Positions 41,397 to 52,950 of a stretch of 64,000 nucleotides of DNA are shown here, piece after piece. Position 1 is the stretch's first letter; every line of letters starts with the position of its first letter. The DNA is taken from contig JARWKL010000006.1 of NCBI GenBank assembly GCA_029961685.1, positions 14,948,748 through 15,012,747 on the forward strand, written 5' to 3'. The position numbers and the translations under genes are program-made. Source of the DNA: Aristolochia californica (taxonomy: Eukaryota > Streptophyta > Magnoliopsida > Piperales > Aristolochiaceae). The notes beneath the pieces were generated by a model that was given only the letters and a program-made list of their open reading frames with translations, was not told where the DNA came from and did no database searches.

Positions 41397-42257
41397 TTTG
41401 TTAACAAGAAAAATGGGAGCGAGAAAACTCAAGTTTGGATTTGAAAAAAAAATTGAACATCCAAAATGGAAATGCACAAATGCTGAGAGAGATAATTCAA
41501 AAAAGTATCTATGATTTTAAGTATTAAAAATCTTTCACTTTTTTATATATTGGGTTTTACAATCATCGGAAGAGGGGTGGGCGAAGCATTTTTAATTGAG
41601 TGTTGACTCCCAAACCATAAGTCATTTCTAACAAACATTATAGCCGTTACAAATCCTTAATATCTTAAAACATTTATGATGAGCTATGATTGTTAGGTCC
41701 GCTTTTTCTAAAATAGTCAAAAAGTGGTTGTTTGGCTCAAGTAAATATCCCACAACACATTAAGTTGAGAATATAATTTTTTCTACTCCTTGCAATTTTT
41801 GGATCATTAGGTCATTTGCATCTTCAACATGTTTCTCGCATGCGTATCCACCAGATTTAAAACATGTTAGGATCAATTAGAAAACTCTTTCTTATAAAAT
41901 TCCACCAAGCTATTAGCGGTTGTACAAGTAGAATTTTCCAGACATGGATAACAAAACTTTGGTGTTCATTTTTAGTGCGAGAAATATATTTCTTCACTTA
42001 CATTTATTATAGTTTTCAAATTTTTTCTCATATATAAACTCTAAAATTTTCATTTTGCTGTGATTTATTTGCCTTATCTTTTTTGTTTAAGAGAAAAATG
42101 GGTGAGTAAAAACTCAAGTCTGTATTTGAAAAAAAATTTAACATCCAAAATGGAAATGCAAAAATGATAAGAGAGATAATTCCAAAAAGTATTTGTGATT
42201 TTTAAGGATTGTAAACTCTTTTAGTTTTTTATATATTGGGTTTTGCAATCATCGGAA

Positions 42258-42275
42258 GAGCGAGAGGCGGGTTGT
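42258..42275 (+). repeat. Deletion junction in satellite
   Basis: ATCGGAAGAGCGAGAGGC is joined to GGGTTGTTTGGCTCTGG, skipping the CATTTTTAACTGAG to GCAAAAAGT portion, about 165 bp. Confidence 0.8.
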
Positions 42276-42470
42276 TTGGCTCTGGTCAATATCCCACCAC
42301 TTGTTAACTTGAGAATTTAATTTTTTCTACTCCTAGAAAATTTTGGATCATTAGGTCACGTGCATCTTCAACATGTTTCTGGCACGCATATCCACCACAT
42401 TTAAAACATGTTAGGATCAATTAGAAATCTCTTTCTTATAAAATTCCACCAAGCTATTAAGGGTTGTACT

Positions 42471-42538
42471 AGTGGAATTTCCCAAACATGGATAACAAAA
42501 CTTTAGTGGAATTTCCCAAACATGGATAACAAAACTTT
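42471..42538 (+). repeat. 34-bp perfect tandem duplication
   Basis: A unit beginning AGTGGAATTTCCCAAACATG and ending ACAAAACTTT occurs twice in direct succession (42,471-42,504 and 42,505-42,538) with no difference. The perfect match implies a recent slippage event. Confidence 0.95.
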
Positions 42539-42857
42539 GGTGTTCATTTTTTGTGCGTGAAATAATTTTTTTCACTTACATTTATTATAGTTTTCAAATT
42601 ATTTTGCATACATAAACTCTAAAAATTTTATTTGGTTGTGATCTATTTGCCATATCTTTTTAGTTTACGAGAAAAATGGGAGAGTGAAAACTCAAGTTTA
42701 AATTTGAAAAAAAATTGAACATCCAAAATGGAAATGCACAAATGCTGAGAGAGATAATTCCAAAAATGTATCTATGATTTTTAAGGATTGTAAACTCTTT
42801 TAGTTTTTCATATGTTGGTTTTTGCAATCATCGGAAGACGAGAGGAGGAGGGTGGGT

Positions 42858-42881
42858 GGGGGGGGGGGGGGGGGGGGGGGG
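42858..42881 (+). repeat. Poly-G tract, about 24 G
   Basis: It is flanked on both sides by TGGG or GGTGG interruptions, GGAGGGTGGGT before and TGGGTGGTGGTGAGG after. Confidence 0.95.
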
Positions 42882-42894
42882 TGGGTGGTGGTGA

Positions 42895-43156
42895 GGTATT
42901 GTTAAATGAGTGTTGACTCCAAAACCATAAGTCATTTCTAAAAAAAATTATAGTCGTTACACATCATTAATCAATCAAAACATTTAGAATGATCTATGAT
43001 TGTTAGGCCCTCTTTTTGTAAAATAGGTATTGTTAACTGAGTGTTGACTCCCAAACCATAAGTCATTTCTAAAAAAAATTATATTCATTACACATCATTA
43101 ATCGATCAAAACATTTAGAATGATCTATGATTGTTAGGCCCTCTTTTTGTAAAATA
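42895..43156 (+). repeat. 131-bp tandem duplication
   Basis: Two copies, 42,895-43,025 and 43,026-43,156, start GGTATTGTTAA and end GCCCTCTTTTTGTAAAATA. They share the rare ACATTTAGAATGATC and GTTAGGCCCTC and differ at about seven sites. The second copy then continues as a normal monomer, GGCAAAAAGTGG. Confidence 0.93.
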
Positions 43157-43739
43157 GGCAAAAAGTGGCTTGTTTGGCACTAGTAAATATCGCACCGCAC
43201 GTTAACTTGAGAATTTAATTTTTTCTAGTCTTTCAAATTTTTAGATCATTAGGTCATTTGCATCTTCAACATATTTGTCGCATGCATATCCACCACATTT
43301 AAAACATGTTAGGATTAAATTGAAACCTCTTTCTTATAAACTTCCACCAAGCTATTAGGGGTTGTACTTGTGGAATTTCCCAAACATGGATAACAAAACT
43401 TTGGTGTTCATTTTAAGTGATTGAATTAATTTTTCTCCTTTACATTTATAATAGTTTTCAAATTTTCTTGCATGCATAAACTCTAAAATTTTCATTATGT
43501 GGTGATATATTTGCCTTATCTTTTTGTTTACGAGAAAATTGGGAGATTGAAAACCCAAGTTTGGATTTGCAAAAAAATTTAACATCCAAAATGGAAATGC
43601 ACAAATGCTAAGAGAGATAATTCAAAAAATTATCTGTGATTTTTAAGGATTGTAAAATCTTTTAGTTTTTTATATAAAGGGTTTTGCAATCATCGGTAGA
43701 GAGAGGAGAGAGGGGAAGGGAGAGACGGCGGGGGGGGGA

Positions 43740-43742
<3 letters not shown>

Positions 43743-43777
<35 letters not shown>
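43743..43777 (+). repeat. Poly-G tract, about 35 G
   Basis: It is preceded by roughly 50 bp of impure GA-rich sequence (GAGAGGAGAGAGGGG, GGGAGAGACGGCG) and followed by AGCATGTTGAACTGGGGG. It is the most elaborate purine tract in the window. Confidence 0.95.
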
Positions 43778-43778
<1 letters not shown>

Positions 43779-44436
43779 GCATGTTGAACTGGGGGTCGAC
43801 TACCAAACCCTAAGTTATTTCTAACAAAAATTATAGCCATTACACATCATTAATGGATCAAAACATATACAATGATCTATGATTGTTAGGTCCGCTTTTT
43901 GTAAAATAGGCAAAAAGTTGGTTGTTTAACTCAAGTAAATATCCCACTGCACGTTAACTCGAGAGTTTAATTTTTTCTACTCCTTGAAAATTTTGGATCA
44001 CTAGGTCATTTGCATCTTCAACATGTTTCTCGCATGCATATCCACCACATTTAAAACATGTTAGGATCAATTAGAAATCTTTTTCTTATAAAATTCCACC
44101 AAACTATTTGGGGTTATACAAGTGGAATTTCCCAAACATAGAGAACAAAAATTTGGTGTTCATTTTAAGTGCATGAAATAATTTTCTTCACTTACATTTA
44201 GTACAGTTTTCAATTTTTTTTCATACATAAACTCTAAAATTTTCATTTTGTTGTGGTCTATTTGCCTTATTTTTTTGTTTTCGAGAAAAATGACAGAGTG
44301 AAAACTCAAGTTTGGATTTGAACAAAAATTGAAGATCCAAAATGGAAATGCCCAAATGCTGAGAGAGATTATTCCAAAAAGTATATGTGCTTTTTAAGGA
44401 TTGTAAACTCTTTGAGTTGATTATATATTTGGTTTT

Positions 44437-44494
44437 ACACATTTCTAACTAAAATCATAGTCACTACACATTTCTAACTAAAATCATAGTCATT
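44437..44494 (+). repeat. 29-bp tandem duplication at a deletion
   Basis: ACACATTTCTAACTAAAATC plus ATAGTCACT or ATAGTCATT occurs twice (44,437-44,465 and 44,466-44,494), with one base different. It replaces the whole G-tract region of this monomer: TTGGTTTTACAC runs straight into ATTTCTAAC, so a deletion and a duplication share one breakpoint. Confidence 0.92.
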
Positions 44495-45384
44495 ACACAT
44501 CTTTAATCAATCAAAACATTTACGATGATCTATGATTGTTAGGTCCATTTTTTTGTAAAAAAGGTAAAAAGTGGGATGTTTGGCACTTGTAAATATCCCT
44601 CTACACATTAACTTGAGAATTTAATTTTTTCTACTCCTTGAATTTTTTGATCATTAGGTCATTTGCATCTTCAAAATATTTCTGGTAAGCATATCCACCA
44701 CATTTAAAACATGTTAGGATCAATTAGAAATCTATTTCTTATAAAATTCCACCTAGCTATTTGGGGTTGTACTAGTGGAAATTCCCAAACATGAATAACA
44801 AAACTTTAGTGTTCATTTTTAGTTCATGAAATTAATTTCTTCACTTACATTTATTATAGTTTTCAATTTTTTTGACCTACATAAACTCTAAAATTTTCAT
44901 TTTGTTGTGATCTATTTGCCTTATCTTTTTGTGTACAAGAAAAATGGGAGAGTGAAAACTCAATTCGGATTTGAAAAAAAAATGAACATCCAAAATGGAA
45001 ATGCACAAATTCTGAGAGAGATAACTCCAAAAAGTATCTGTGATTTTTAAGGATTGTATATGCTTTTAGTTTTTTATATATTGGGTTTTGCAATCATCGG
45101 AAGAGGGGCGGGCAAGGCATTTTGAACTGAGTGTTGACTCCCAAACCATAAGTCATTTCTAACAAAAATTATAGCCATTACACAACATTAATCGATCAAA
45201 ACATTTACGATAATCTATGATAGTTAGGTCCGCTTTTTGAAAAATTGGCAAAAAGTGGGTTGTTTGGCTCTGGTAAATATCCAACCGTATGTTAAATTGA
45301 GAATTAAATCTTTTCCACTGCTTCAAATTTTTAGGGCAATTGGTCATTTGCATCTTCTACATGTTTCTGGCCTGCAAATCCACC

Positions 45385-45405
45385 ACATTTAAAATTCCAT
45401 AATTT
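45385..45405 (+). repeat. Deletion junction in satellite
   Basis: CCACCACATTTAAAATTCC is joined to ATAATTTTCATTATG. The ACATGTTAGGATC to ACATAAACTC portion is lost, and the anchor step falls to 510 bp. Confidence 0.8.
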
Positions 45406-45865
45406 TCATTATGTTGTGATTTATTTGCCTTATCTTTTTATTTACGAGAAAAATGGGAGCATGAAAACTCAAGTTTGTATTTGAAAAAAAATTGAACACC
45501 GAAAATGGAAATGCACAAATGCTGAGAAAGATAACTCCGAAAAGTATCTGTGATTTTTAAGGATTGTAAACTCTTTAAATTTTTTATATATTGGGTTTTG
45601 CAATCATCGGAAGAGGGGGGTGTGGCATTTTTAACTGAGTGTTGACTCCCAAACCATAAATCATTTCTAACAAAAATCATAGCCGTTACACATCATTAAT
45701 CGATAAAAACATTTATGGTGATATATGAATTTTACCTTAGCTTTTTGTAAAATAGGCAAAAAGGGGGTTGTTTGGCTCTAGTAAATATACCACAGCACCT
45801 AAACTTGAGAATTTTATTTTTTCTACTCCTTGAAATTTTTGGATCATTAGGTCATTTGCATCTTC

Positions 45866-45908
45866 AACATGTTTCTGGCATGCATATCCACCACATTTAA
45901 AACATGTT
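45866..45908 (+). repeat. Conserved dyad cluster (representative copy)
   Basis: In nearly every monomer two 8-bp palindromes AACATGTT lie exactly or nearly 35 bp apart, flanking GCATGC within TGGCATGCATATCCACCAC. The coordinates show one typical copy. This is among the best conserved parts of the monomer by eye. Whether any protein binds it is unknown. Confidence 0.6.
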
Positions 45909-47673
45909 AGGATCAATTAGAAATCTCTTTCTTATAAAATTCCACTAAGCTATTAGGGGTAGTACTCGTGGAATTTCAGAAACATGGATAACAAAACTTT
46001 GGTGTTCATTTTTAGAGCGTGTAATAATTTTCTTCACTAACATTTATTATAGTTTCCAATTTATTTTGCATACATAAACTATAAAATTTTCATTTGGTTG
46101 TGATCTATTTGCCTTATCTTTCTGTTTACGAGAAAAATTGAAGAGTGAAAACTCAAGTTTAGATTTGAAAAAAAGTTTGAACATCCAAAATGGAACTGCA
46201 AAAATGCTGAGAGAGATAATTACAAAAAGTATCTCTGATTTTTAAGGATTGTAAACTCTTTTAGTTTTTTATATATTGGGTCTTGCAATCATCGGAAGAG
46301 GGAGGGGCGAGGCTTTTTGAACTGAGTGTTGACTCCCAAACCATAAGTCATTTCTAACAAAAATTATAGCCGTTACACATCATTAAACGATCAAAACATA
46401 TATGATGATCTATGATTTTTAGGTCCGCTTTTTGTAAAATAGGCAAAAGTGGGTTGTTTGGCTCTGGTAAATATCCCACTGCACGTTTACTTGGGAATTT
46501 AATTTTTTCAACTCCTTGATATTTTTAGATCATTAGGTCATTTGCATCTTCAATATGTTTCTGGCATGCATATCCACCAAATTTAAAACATGTTAGGATC
46601 ATTTAGAAATCTCTTTCTTATAAAATTCCACCAAGCTATTAGGGGTTGTAGTTATGGAATTTCCCAAACAAGGATGACAAAACCTTGGTGTTCATTTTAG
46701 TGCGTGAAATAATTTTCTCCACTTACATTTATTATAGTTTTCAAACTTTTTTGCATGCATAAACTCTAAAATTTTCATTTTGTTGTGATCTATTTGCCTT
46801 AGCTTTTTTGTTTCGAGAAAAATGGGAGAGTGAAAACTCAAGTTTGGATTTGAAAAAAAATTGAACATTCAAATTGGAAATGCACAAATTCTGAGAAAAA
46901 TAATTCCGAAAAGTATTTGCGGTTTTTAAGGATTCTAAACTCTTTTAGTTTTTTACATATTGGGTTTAGCAATCATTAGAAGAGGGGGCGAGGCATTTTT
47001 AACTAGCTGTTGACTCCCAAACCATAAGTCATTTCTAACAAAAATTATAGCTGTTACACATCATTAATCGATCAAAACATTTACGATGATCTATGATTGT
47101 TTGGTCTGCTTTTTGAAAAATAGGCAAAATGTGGGTTGTTTGGCTCAAGTAAATATCCCACCGCACGTTAACTTGAAAATTTAAATTTTTTCTACTGCTT
47201 GAAATTTTTGGATCATTATGTCATTTGCATCTTCAACATGTTTCTGGCATGCGTATCCACCACATTTAAAACATGTTAGGATAAACTAGAAAACTCTTTC
47301 TTATAATATACCACAAAGCTATTAGGTGTTGTACTAGTGGAATTTCCCAAACATTGATTACAAAACTTTGGTGTTCAGTTTTAGTGCGCGAAATAATTTT
47401 CTTCACTTACATTTATTATAGTTTTCAATTTTTTTCATACATAAACTCTAAAATTTTCATTTTGTTGTGATTTATTTGCCTTATCTATTTTGTTTACGAG
47501 AAAAATGGGACAATGAAAACTCAAGTTTGTTTTTGAAAAATAATTGAAAATCCAAAATGGAAATGCACAAATGGTGAGAGAGATAATTCCAAAAAGTATC
47601 AGTTATTTATAAGGATTTTAAACTCTTTAAGTTTTATATATATTGGGTTTTTCAATCATCGGAAGAGGCAGAG

Positions 47674-47676
<3 letters not shown>

Positions 47677-47704
<28 letters not shown>
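47677..47704 (+). repeat. Poly-G tract, about 28 G
   Basis: It follows GGAAGAGGCAGAGGGA and is followed by AGGTAGTTGAGTG; the CATTTTTAAC portion is lost just after the tract. Confidence 0.95.
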
Positions 47705-48369
47705 AGGTAGTTGAGTGTTAACTTCCAAACCATAACTCATTTCTAAAAAAAAATATAGCCGTGACACATCATTAATCGATCAAACCATTTACGATGATCT
47801 ATGATTTTAGGTCCGCTTTTTGTAAAATAGGCAAAAAGGGGGTTGTTTGGCTCTAGTAAATATCCCATAGCACGTTAACTTGAGAATTTAATTTTTTCTA
47901 CTCCTTGAAAATTTTGAATCATTAGGTCATTTACATCGTCAACTTGTTTCTGGCATGGATATCCACCACATTTAAAACATGTTAGGATAAATTAGAAAAC
48001 TCTTTCTTTTAATATTCCACCAAGCCATTAGGAGTTGTACTAGTGGAATTTCCCAAACTTGGATTACAAAAATTTGGTGTTCTTTTTTAGTGTGTGAAAT
48101 AATTTTCTTCACTTACATTTATTTTAGTTTTTAAATTTTGTTTCATACATAAACTCTAAAATTTTCATTTTTTTGTGATTTATTTGCTTTATCTTGTTTG
48201 TTTACGAGAAAAATGGGAGAGTGAAAACTCTCAAGTTTGTTTTTGAAAAAAAATTCAACATCCAAAATGGAAATGCATAAATACTGAGAGAGATAATTCC
48301 AAAAATTATATGTGATTTTTAAGGATTGTAAACTCTTTTAAGGATTTTTAAGTATATGTGGTTTTGAAA

Positions 48370-48392
48370 TCATCGGAAGAAAATATCCACAA
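48370..48392 (+). repeat. Deletion junction in satellite
   Basis: AATCATCGGAAGA is joined to AAATATCCACAACACG, removing roughly 200 bp between the G-tract site and the CCCACCGCACG site. It is the last forward monomer before the orientation switch. Confidence 0.8.
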
Positions 48393-48850
48393 CACGTTAA
48401 CTTGAAAATTTAATTTTTTCTACTCCTTGAAATTTTTGGATCATTAGGTCATTTGCATCTTCAACATGTTTCTGGCATGCATATCCACCACATTTAAAAT
48501 ATTATAGGATCAATTATAAATCTTTTTCTTATAAAACTCCACCAAACTATTTGGGGTTGTACGAGTGGAATTTCTCAAACATGGATAACAAAACTTTGGT
48601 GTTCATTTTAAGTGTGTGAAATAATTTTCTTCACTTACATTTAGTATATTTTTCAAAATTTTTTGCATACTTAAACTCTAAAACTTTCATTTTGTTGTCA
48701 TCTATTTGCCTTATCTTTTTGTTTACGAGAAAAACGGGAGAGTGAAAACTCAAGTTTGGATTTGAAAAAAAATTGAACATCCAAAATGGAAATGTACAAA
48801 TGTTGAGAGAGATAATTCCAAAAAGTATCTACGACTTTTATGGATTGTAA

Positions 48851-48873
48851 CTTCACAAAAAATGTAAGTGAAG
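48851..48873. repeat. Fold-back junction: array switches orientation
   Basis: Forward satellite (TTTTATGGATTGTAA) ends, and CTTCAC, an 11-base AT-rich spacer and GTGAAG follow. From there the array reads as reverse complement to the end of the window. CTTCAC and GTGAAG form a 6-bp inverted repeat, and CTTCACTTACATTT is itself part of the monomer, so the joint looks like a fold-back or template-switch inversion. Confidence 0.88.
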
Positions 48874-49049
48874 AAAATTATTTCACGCACTAAAAATGAA
48901 CACCAAAGTTTTGTTATCAATGTTAGGGAAATTCCACTTGTACAACCCCTAATAGCTTTGTGGAATTTTATAAGAAAGAGATTTCTAATTGATCCTAACA
49001 TGTTTTAAATGTGGTGGATATGCATGCTAGAAACATGTTGAAGGTGAAA

Positions 49050-49070
49050 ATGACCTAATGATCCAGAAAA
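49050..49070 (-). repeat. Deletion junction in satellite
   Basis: ATGACCTAATGATCCAGAAA is joined to ATTGAAAAATGTAAGTGAAG, removing most of one monomer only about 200 bp beyond the orientation switch. The breaks cluster here. Confidence 0.8.
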
Positions 49071-50842
49071 TTGAAAAATGTAAGTGAAGAAAATTATTTC
49101 ATGCACTAAAAATGAACACCAAAGTTTTTTAATCCATGTTTGGGAAATTCCACTAGTATAACCCCTAATAGCTTGTTGGAATTTTATAAGAAAGAAATTT
49201 CTAATTGATTCTAAAATTCTTTAAATGTGGAGGATATGCATGCCAGAAACATGTTGAAGACCCAAATGACCTAATGTTCCAAAAAATAAAAAATTAAATT
49301 CTCAAGTTAACTTGCGGTGGGATATTTACCACAGCCAAACAACTAGCTTTTTGCCTCTTTTACTACAAGTGGACCTAACAATCATAGATCATGGTAAATG
49401 TTTTGATGGATTAATGATGTGTAACGGCTATAATTTTTGTTAGAAATGATTTATGGTTTGGGTGTCAACACTCAGTCCAAAAAGCCTCGCACCACCCCCC
49501 TCTTTCGATGATTGCAAAAGCTATTATATAAAAAACTAAAAGAGTTTCCAATCCTTAAAATTCACAGATACATTTTGGAATTATCTATCTCTACATTTGT
49601 GCATTTCCATTTTGGATGTTCAATTTTTTTCAAATCCAAACTTGCCTTTTCACTCTCCTATTTTTCTCGTAAACAAAAAGATAAGGCAAATAGATCACAA
49701 CAAAATGAAAATTTTAGAGTTTATGTGTTGAAATAAAAATTAAAAACTATTATAAATGTAAGTGAAGACAATTATTTCATGCACTAAAAATAAACACCAA
49801 AGTTTTGTTTTCCATGTTTGGGAAATTCCACTAGTACAACCCCTAATAGCATGGTGAAATTTAAAAAAAAAGATTTCTAATTGATACTAAAATGTTTAAA
49901 ATGTGGTGGATATGCATGCCAGAAACATGTTGAAGCTGCAAATGACCTAATGATCCAAAAATTTTAAGGAGTAGAAAAAATTAAATTGTTAAGCTAACGT
50001 GCGGTGGGATATTTACCAGAGCCAAACAACCCTCGATTTGCCTTTTTTACAATAACCGGACATAACAATCATAGATCATCGTAAATGTTTTTGATCAATT
50101 AATGATGTGTAACGGTTATAATTTTTGTTAGAAATGACTTATGGTTTGGGAGTCAACACTCAGTTCAAAATGCCTCCCCTCTTCCGATTATTGCAAAGCA
50201 TAATATATAAAAAACTAAAAGAGTTTACAATCCTTCAAAATCACAGATACTTTTTGGAATTATCTCTCTCTGCATTTGTGCATTTCCGTTTTGGATGTTG
50301 AGTTTTTTTTCAAACTTGAGTTTTCAGTCTCTCATTTTTCTCGTAAACAAAAAGATAAGGCAAATAGATCACAACAAAATGAAAATTTAGAGTTTATATA
50401 TGCAAAAAAAATTTGAAAACCATAATAAATGTAAGTGAAGATAATTATTTCACACACTAAAAATGAACATTGAAGTTTTGTTACCATGTTTCGGAAATTC
50501 CACTAGTACAACCCCTAGTAGCTTGGTGGAAATTTTTAATAAAGAGATTTCTAATTGATCTGAACATGTTTTAAATGTGGTGGATATGCATGCCAAAAAC
50601 ATGTTGAAGATGCAAATGACCTAATGATCAAAAAATTTCGAGTAGAAAAAAAAAATTCTCAAGTTAACGTGCGGTGGTATATTTACTAGAGCCAAACTAC
50701 CACTTTTTGAGTATTTTACAAAAGCGGACCTAACAATCATAGATGACCGTAAATATTTTAATCGATTAATGATGTGTAATGGCTATAATTTTTTTTAGAA
50801 ATGACTTATGGTTTGGGAGTTAACACTTAGTTCAAAATGCCT

Positions 50843-50844
<2 letters not shown>

Positions 50845-50873
<29 letters not shown>
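50845..50873 (-). repeat. Poly-C (poly-G on minus), about 29
   Basis: It lies between CAAAATGCCTTG and TCTTCCGATGATTGC, the exact complement of the phase used in the forward blocks. Confidence 0.95.
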
Positions 50874-50875
<2 letters not shown>

Positions 50876-50887
50876 TTCCGATGATTG

Positions 50888-51325
50888 CAAAACCCAATAT
50901 ATAAAGAACAAAAAGAGTTCACAATCCTTAAAAATCACAGACACTTTTTGGAATTATCTCTCTCTGCATTTGTGCATTTCGATTTTGGATGTTCAATTTT
51001 TCTTTATTCCAAACTTGAGTTTTCTCTATCCCATTTTTCTCATAAACAAAAAGAAAATGCAAATAGATCACCACAAAATGAAATTTTATGTGTATATGTA
51101 TGCAAAAACCCAATATATAAAGAACAAAAAGAGTTTACTACCCTTAAATATCACAGACACGTTTAGAATTATCTCTCTCTGCATTTGTGCATTTCGATTT
51201 TGGATGTTCAATTTTTCTTTAAATCCAAACTTGACTTTTCTCTCTCCCATTTTTGTCATAAAAAAAAACATAAGGCAAATAGATCACAAGACAAAATGAA
51301 ACTTTTTGTGTATATGTATGCAAAA
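50888..51325 (-). repeat. 216-bp internal duplication, first occurrence
   Basis: ACCCAATATATAAAGAAC occurs at 50,892 and again at 51,108. The joint is GTATATGTATGCAAAA/ACCC, where GCAAAA is shared by the two joined sites (TATGCAAAA and ATTGCAAAACCC). The duplicated part spans the anchor to the ATGTATGC region. Confidence 0.9.
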
Positions 51326-51764
51326 AAATTTGAAAACAATAATAAATATAAGTGAAGAAAATTATTTCACGCACTAAAAATGAGCACCAAAGTTTTGTGA
51401 TCCATGTTTGGGAAATTCCACTAGTACAACCCCTAATAGTTTGGTGGAATTTATGAGAAAGTGATTTCTAATTGATCCTAACATGTTTTAAATGTGTTGG
51501 ATATGCATGCCAGAAACATGTTGAAGATGAAAAAGACCTAATGATTCAACAATTTCAAGCAGTAGAAAAAATTAAATTCTCAAGTTAAAGTGCAGTGGGA
51601 TATTTACCAGAGCCAAACAACCCACTTTTTGCCTATTTTACAAAAAGCGGACCTAACAATCATAGATCATCATAAATGTTTTAATCGATTAATGGTGTGT
51701 AATGGCTATATGTTTTGTTAGAAAAGACTTATGGTTTGGGTGTCAACACTGAGCTCAAGATGCC

Positions 51765-51767
<3 letters not shown>

Positions 51768-51803
<36 letters not shown>
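51768..51803 (-). repeat. Poly-C (poly-G on minus), about 36
   Basis: It follows AAGATGCCTAA and continues into an impure A-C6-G-C4 stretch before TTCTTCCGATGAC. Confidence 0.95.
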
Positions 51804-52507
51804 ACCCCCCCGCCCCTTCCCCCCTTCTTCCGATGACTACAAAACCCAATAAATAAATAAAAAACTAGTTTTAAATCCTTAAAAATCACAGATACTTTTA
51901 GGAATTATCTCTCTTAGCATTTGTGCATTTCCTTTTTGGAAGTTCAACATTTTTTAAAACATGACTTTTCACTCTGCCATTTTTCTTGTAAATAAAATGA
52001 TAAGGCAAATAGATCACAACAAAATGAAAATTTTAGTGTATATGTATGCGAAAAAAATTGAAAACTATAACAAATGTAATTGAAGATAATTATTTCACGC
52101 ACTAAAACTGAACACCAAAGTTTTATTATCCATGTTTGAGAAATTCCTCTAGTAGAACTCCTAATAACTTGGTGGAATTTTATAAGAAAGAGATTTCTAA
52201 TTGATCCTAACATGTTTTAAATGTGGTGGATATGCATGCTAGAAACATGTAGAAGATGGAAATGACCTAATGATCAAAAAATTTCGAGTAGAAAAAATTA
52301 AATTCTCAAGTTAACATGCGGTGGGATATTTACCAGAGCCAAACAACCCACTTTTTGCCAATTTTACAAAAAGCGGACCTAACATTCGTAGATCCTCGTA
52401 AATGTTGTGATCGATTAATGATGTGTAATGGCTATAATGTTTTTTAGACATGACTTATGGTTTGGGAGTCAACACTCAGTTCAAGATGCCTCCTCTGCCT
52501 ATGATTG

Positions 52508-52950
52508 CAAAACCCAATATATAAAAAACTAAAAGAGTTTACAAACCCTAAAAATCACAGATACTTTTTGGAATTATCTCTCTCTATATTTGTGCATTTA
52601 CATTTTTTATGTTCAATTTTTCTTCAAATCCAAACTTGACTTTCACTCTCCCATTTTTCTCATATACAAAAAGATAAGGCAAATAGATCAGAACAAAATG
52701 AAAATTTTTGTGTATATGCATGCAAAAACCCAATATATAAAGAACATAAAGAGTTTACAATCGTTGAAAATCACAAACATTTTTTGGAATTATCTCTCTT
52801 TGCATTTGTGCATTTCGATTTTGGATGTTCAATTTTTCTTTAAATCCAAACTTTACTTTTCTCTCTCCCATTTTTCTCGTAAACAAAAAAATAAGGCAAA
52901 TAGATCACATCGAGATGAAATTTTTTGTGTATATGTACACAAAAAAAATT
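52508..52950 (-). repeat. 216-bp internal duplication, second occurrence
   Basis: ACCCAATATATAAA occurs at 52,512 and 52,728, the same 216-bp period as at 50.9-51.1 kb. The joint, GTATATGCATGCAAAA/ACCC, and the variant AAAGAAC are also shared. The loci are 1,620 bp apart, so the duplicated monomer itself was copied within the array. Confidence 0.9.

Larger units (their letters stand above)
41397..48850 (+). repeat. 677-bp satellite array, block C (forward)
   Basis: Forward subfamily B monomers resume, with anchors near 41559, 42245, 42824, 43686, 44437, 45090, 45600, 46285, 46969, 47652 and 48366. Steps range from 510 to 862 bp, much less regular than block A, because of the local duplications, deletions and G tracts listed separately. 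The last monomers (46.9-48.4 kb) share AGGATAAACTAGAAAACTC or AGGATAAATTAGAAAACTC and CAAGTTTGTTTTTGAAAAA, so neighbours are homogenised. Confidence 0.95.

Noticed and set aside
50808..51299. 163-codon ORF, the longest in the satellite
   Set aside because: It begins in satellite, runs through the poly-C tract as a proline run, and crosses the 216-bp duplication joint. The length comes from the duplication removing a stop, not from coding selection.
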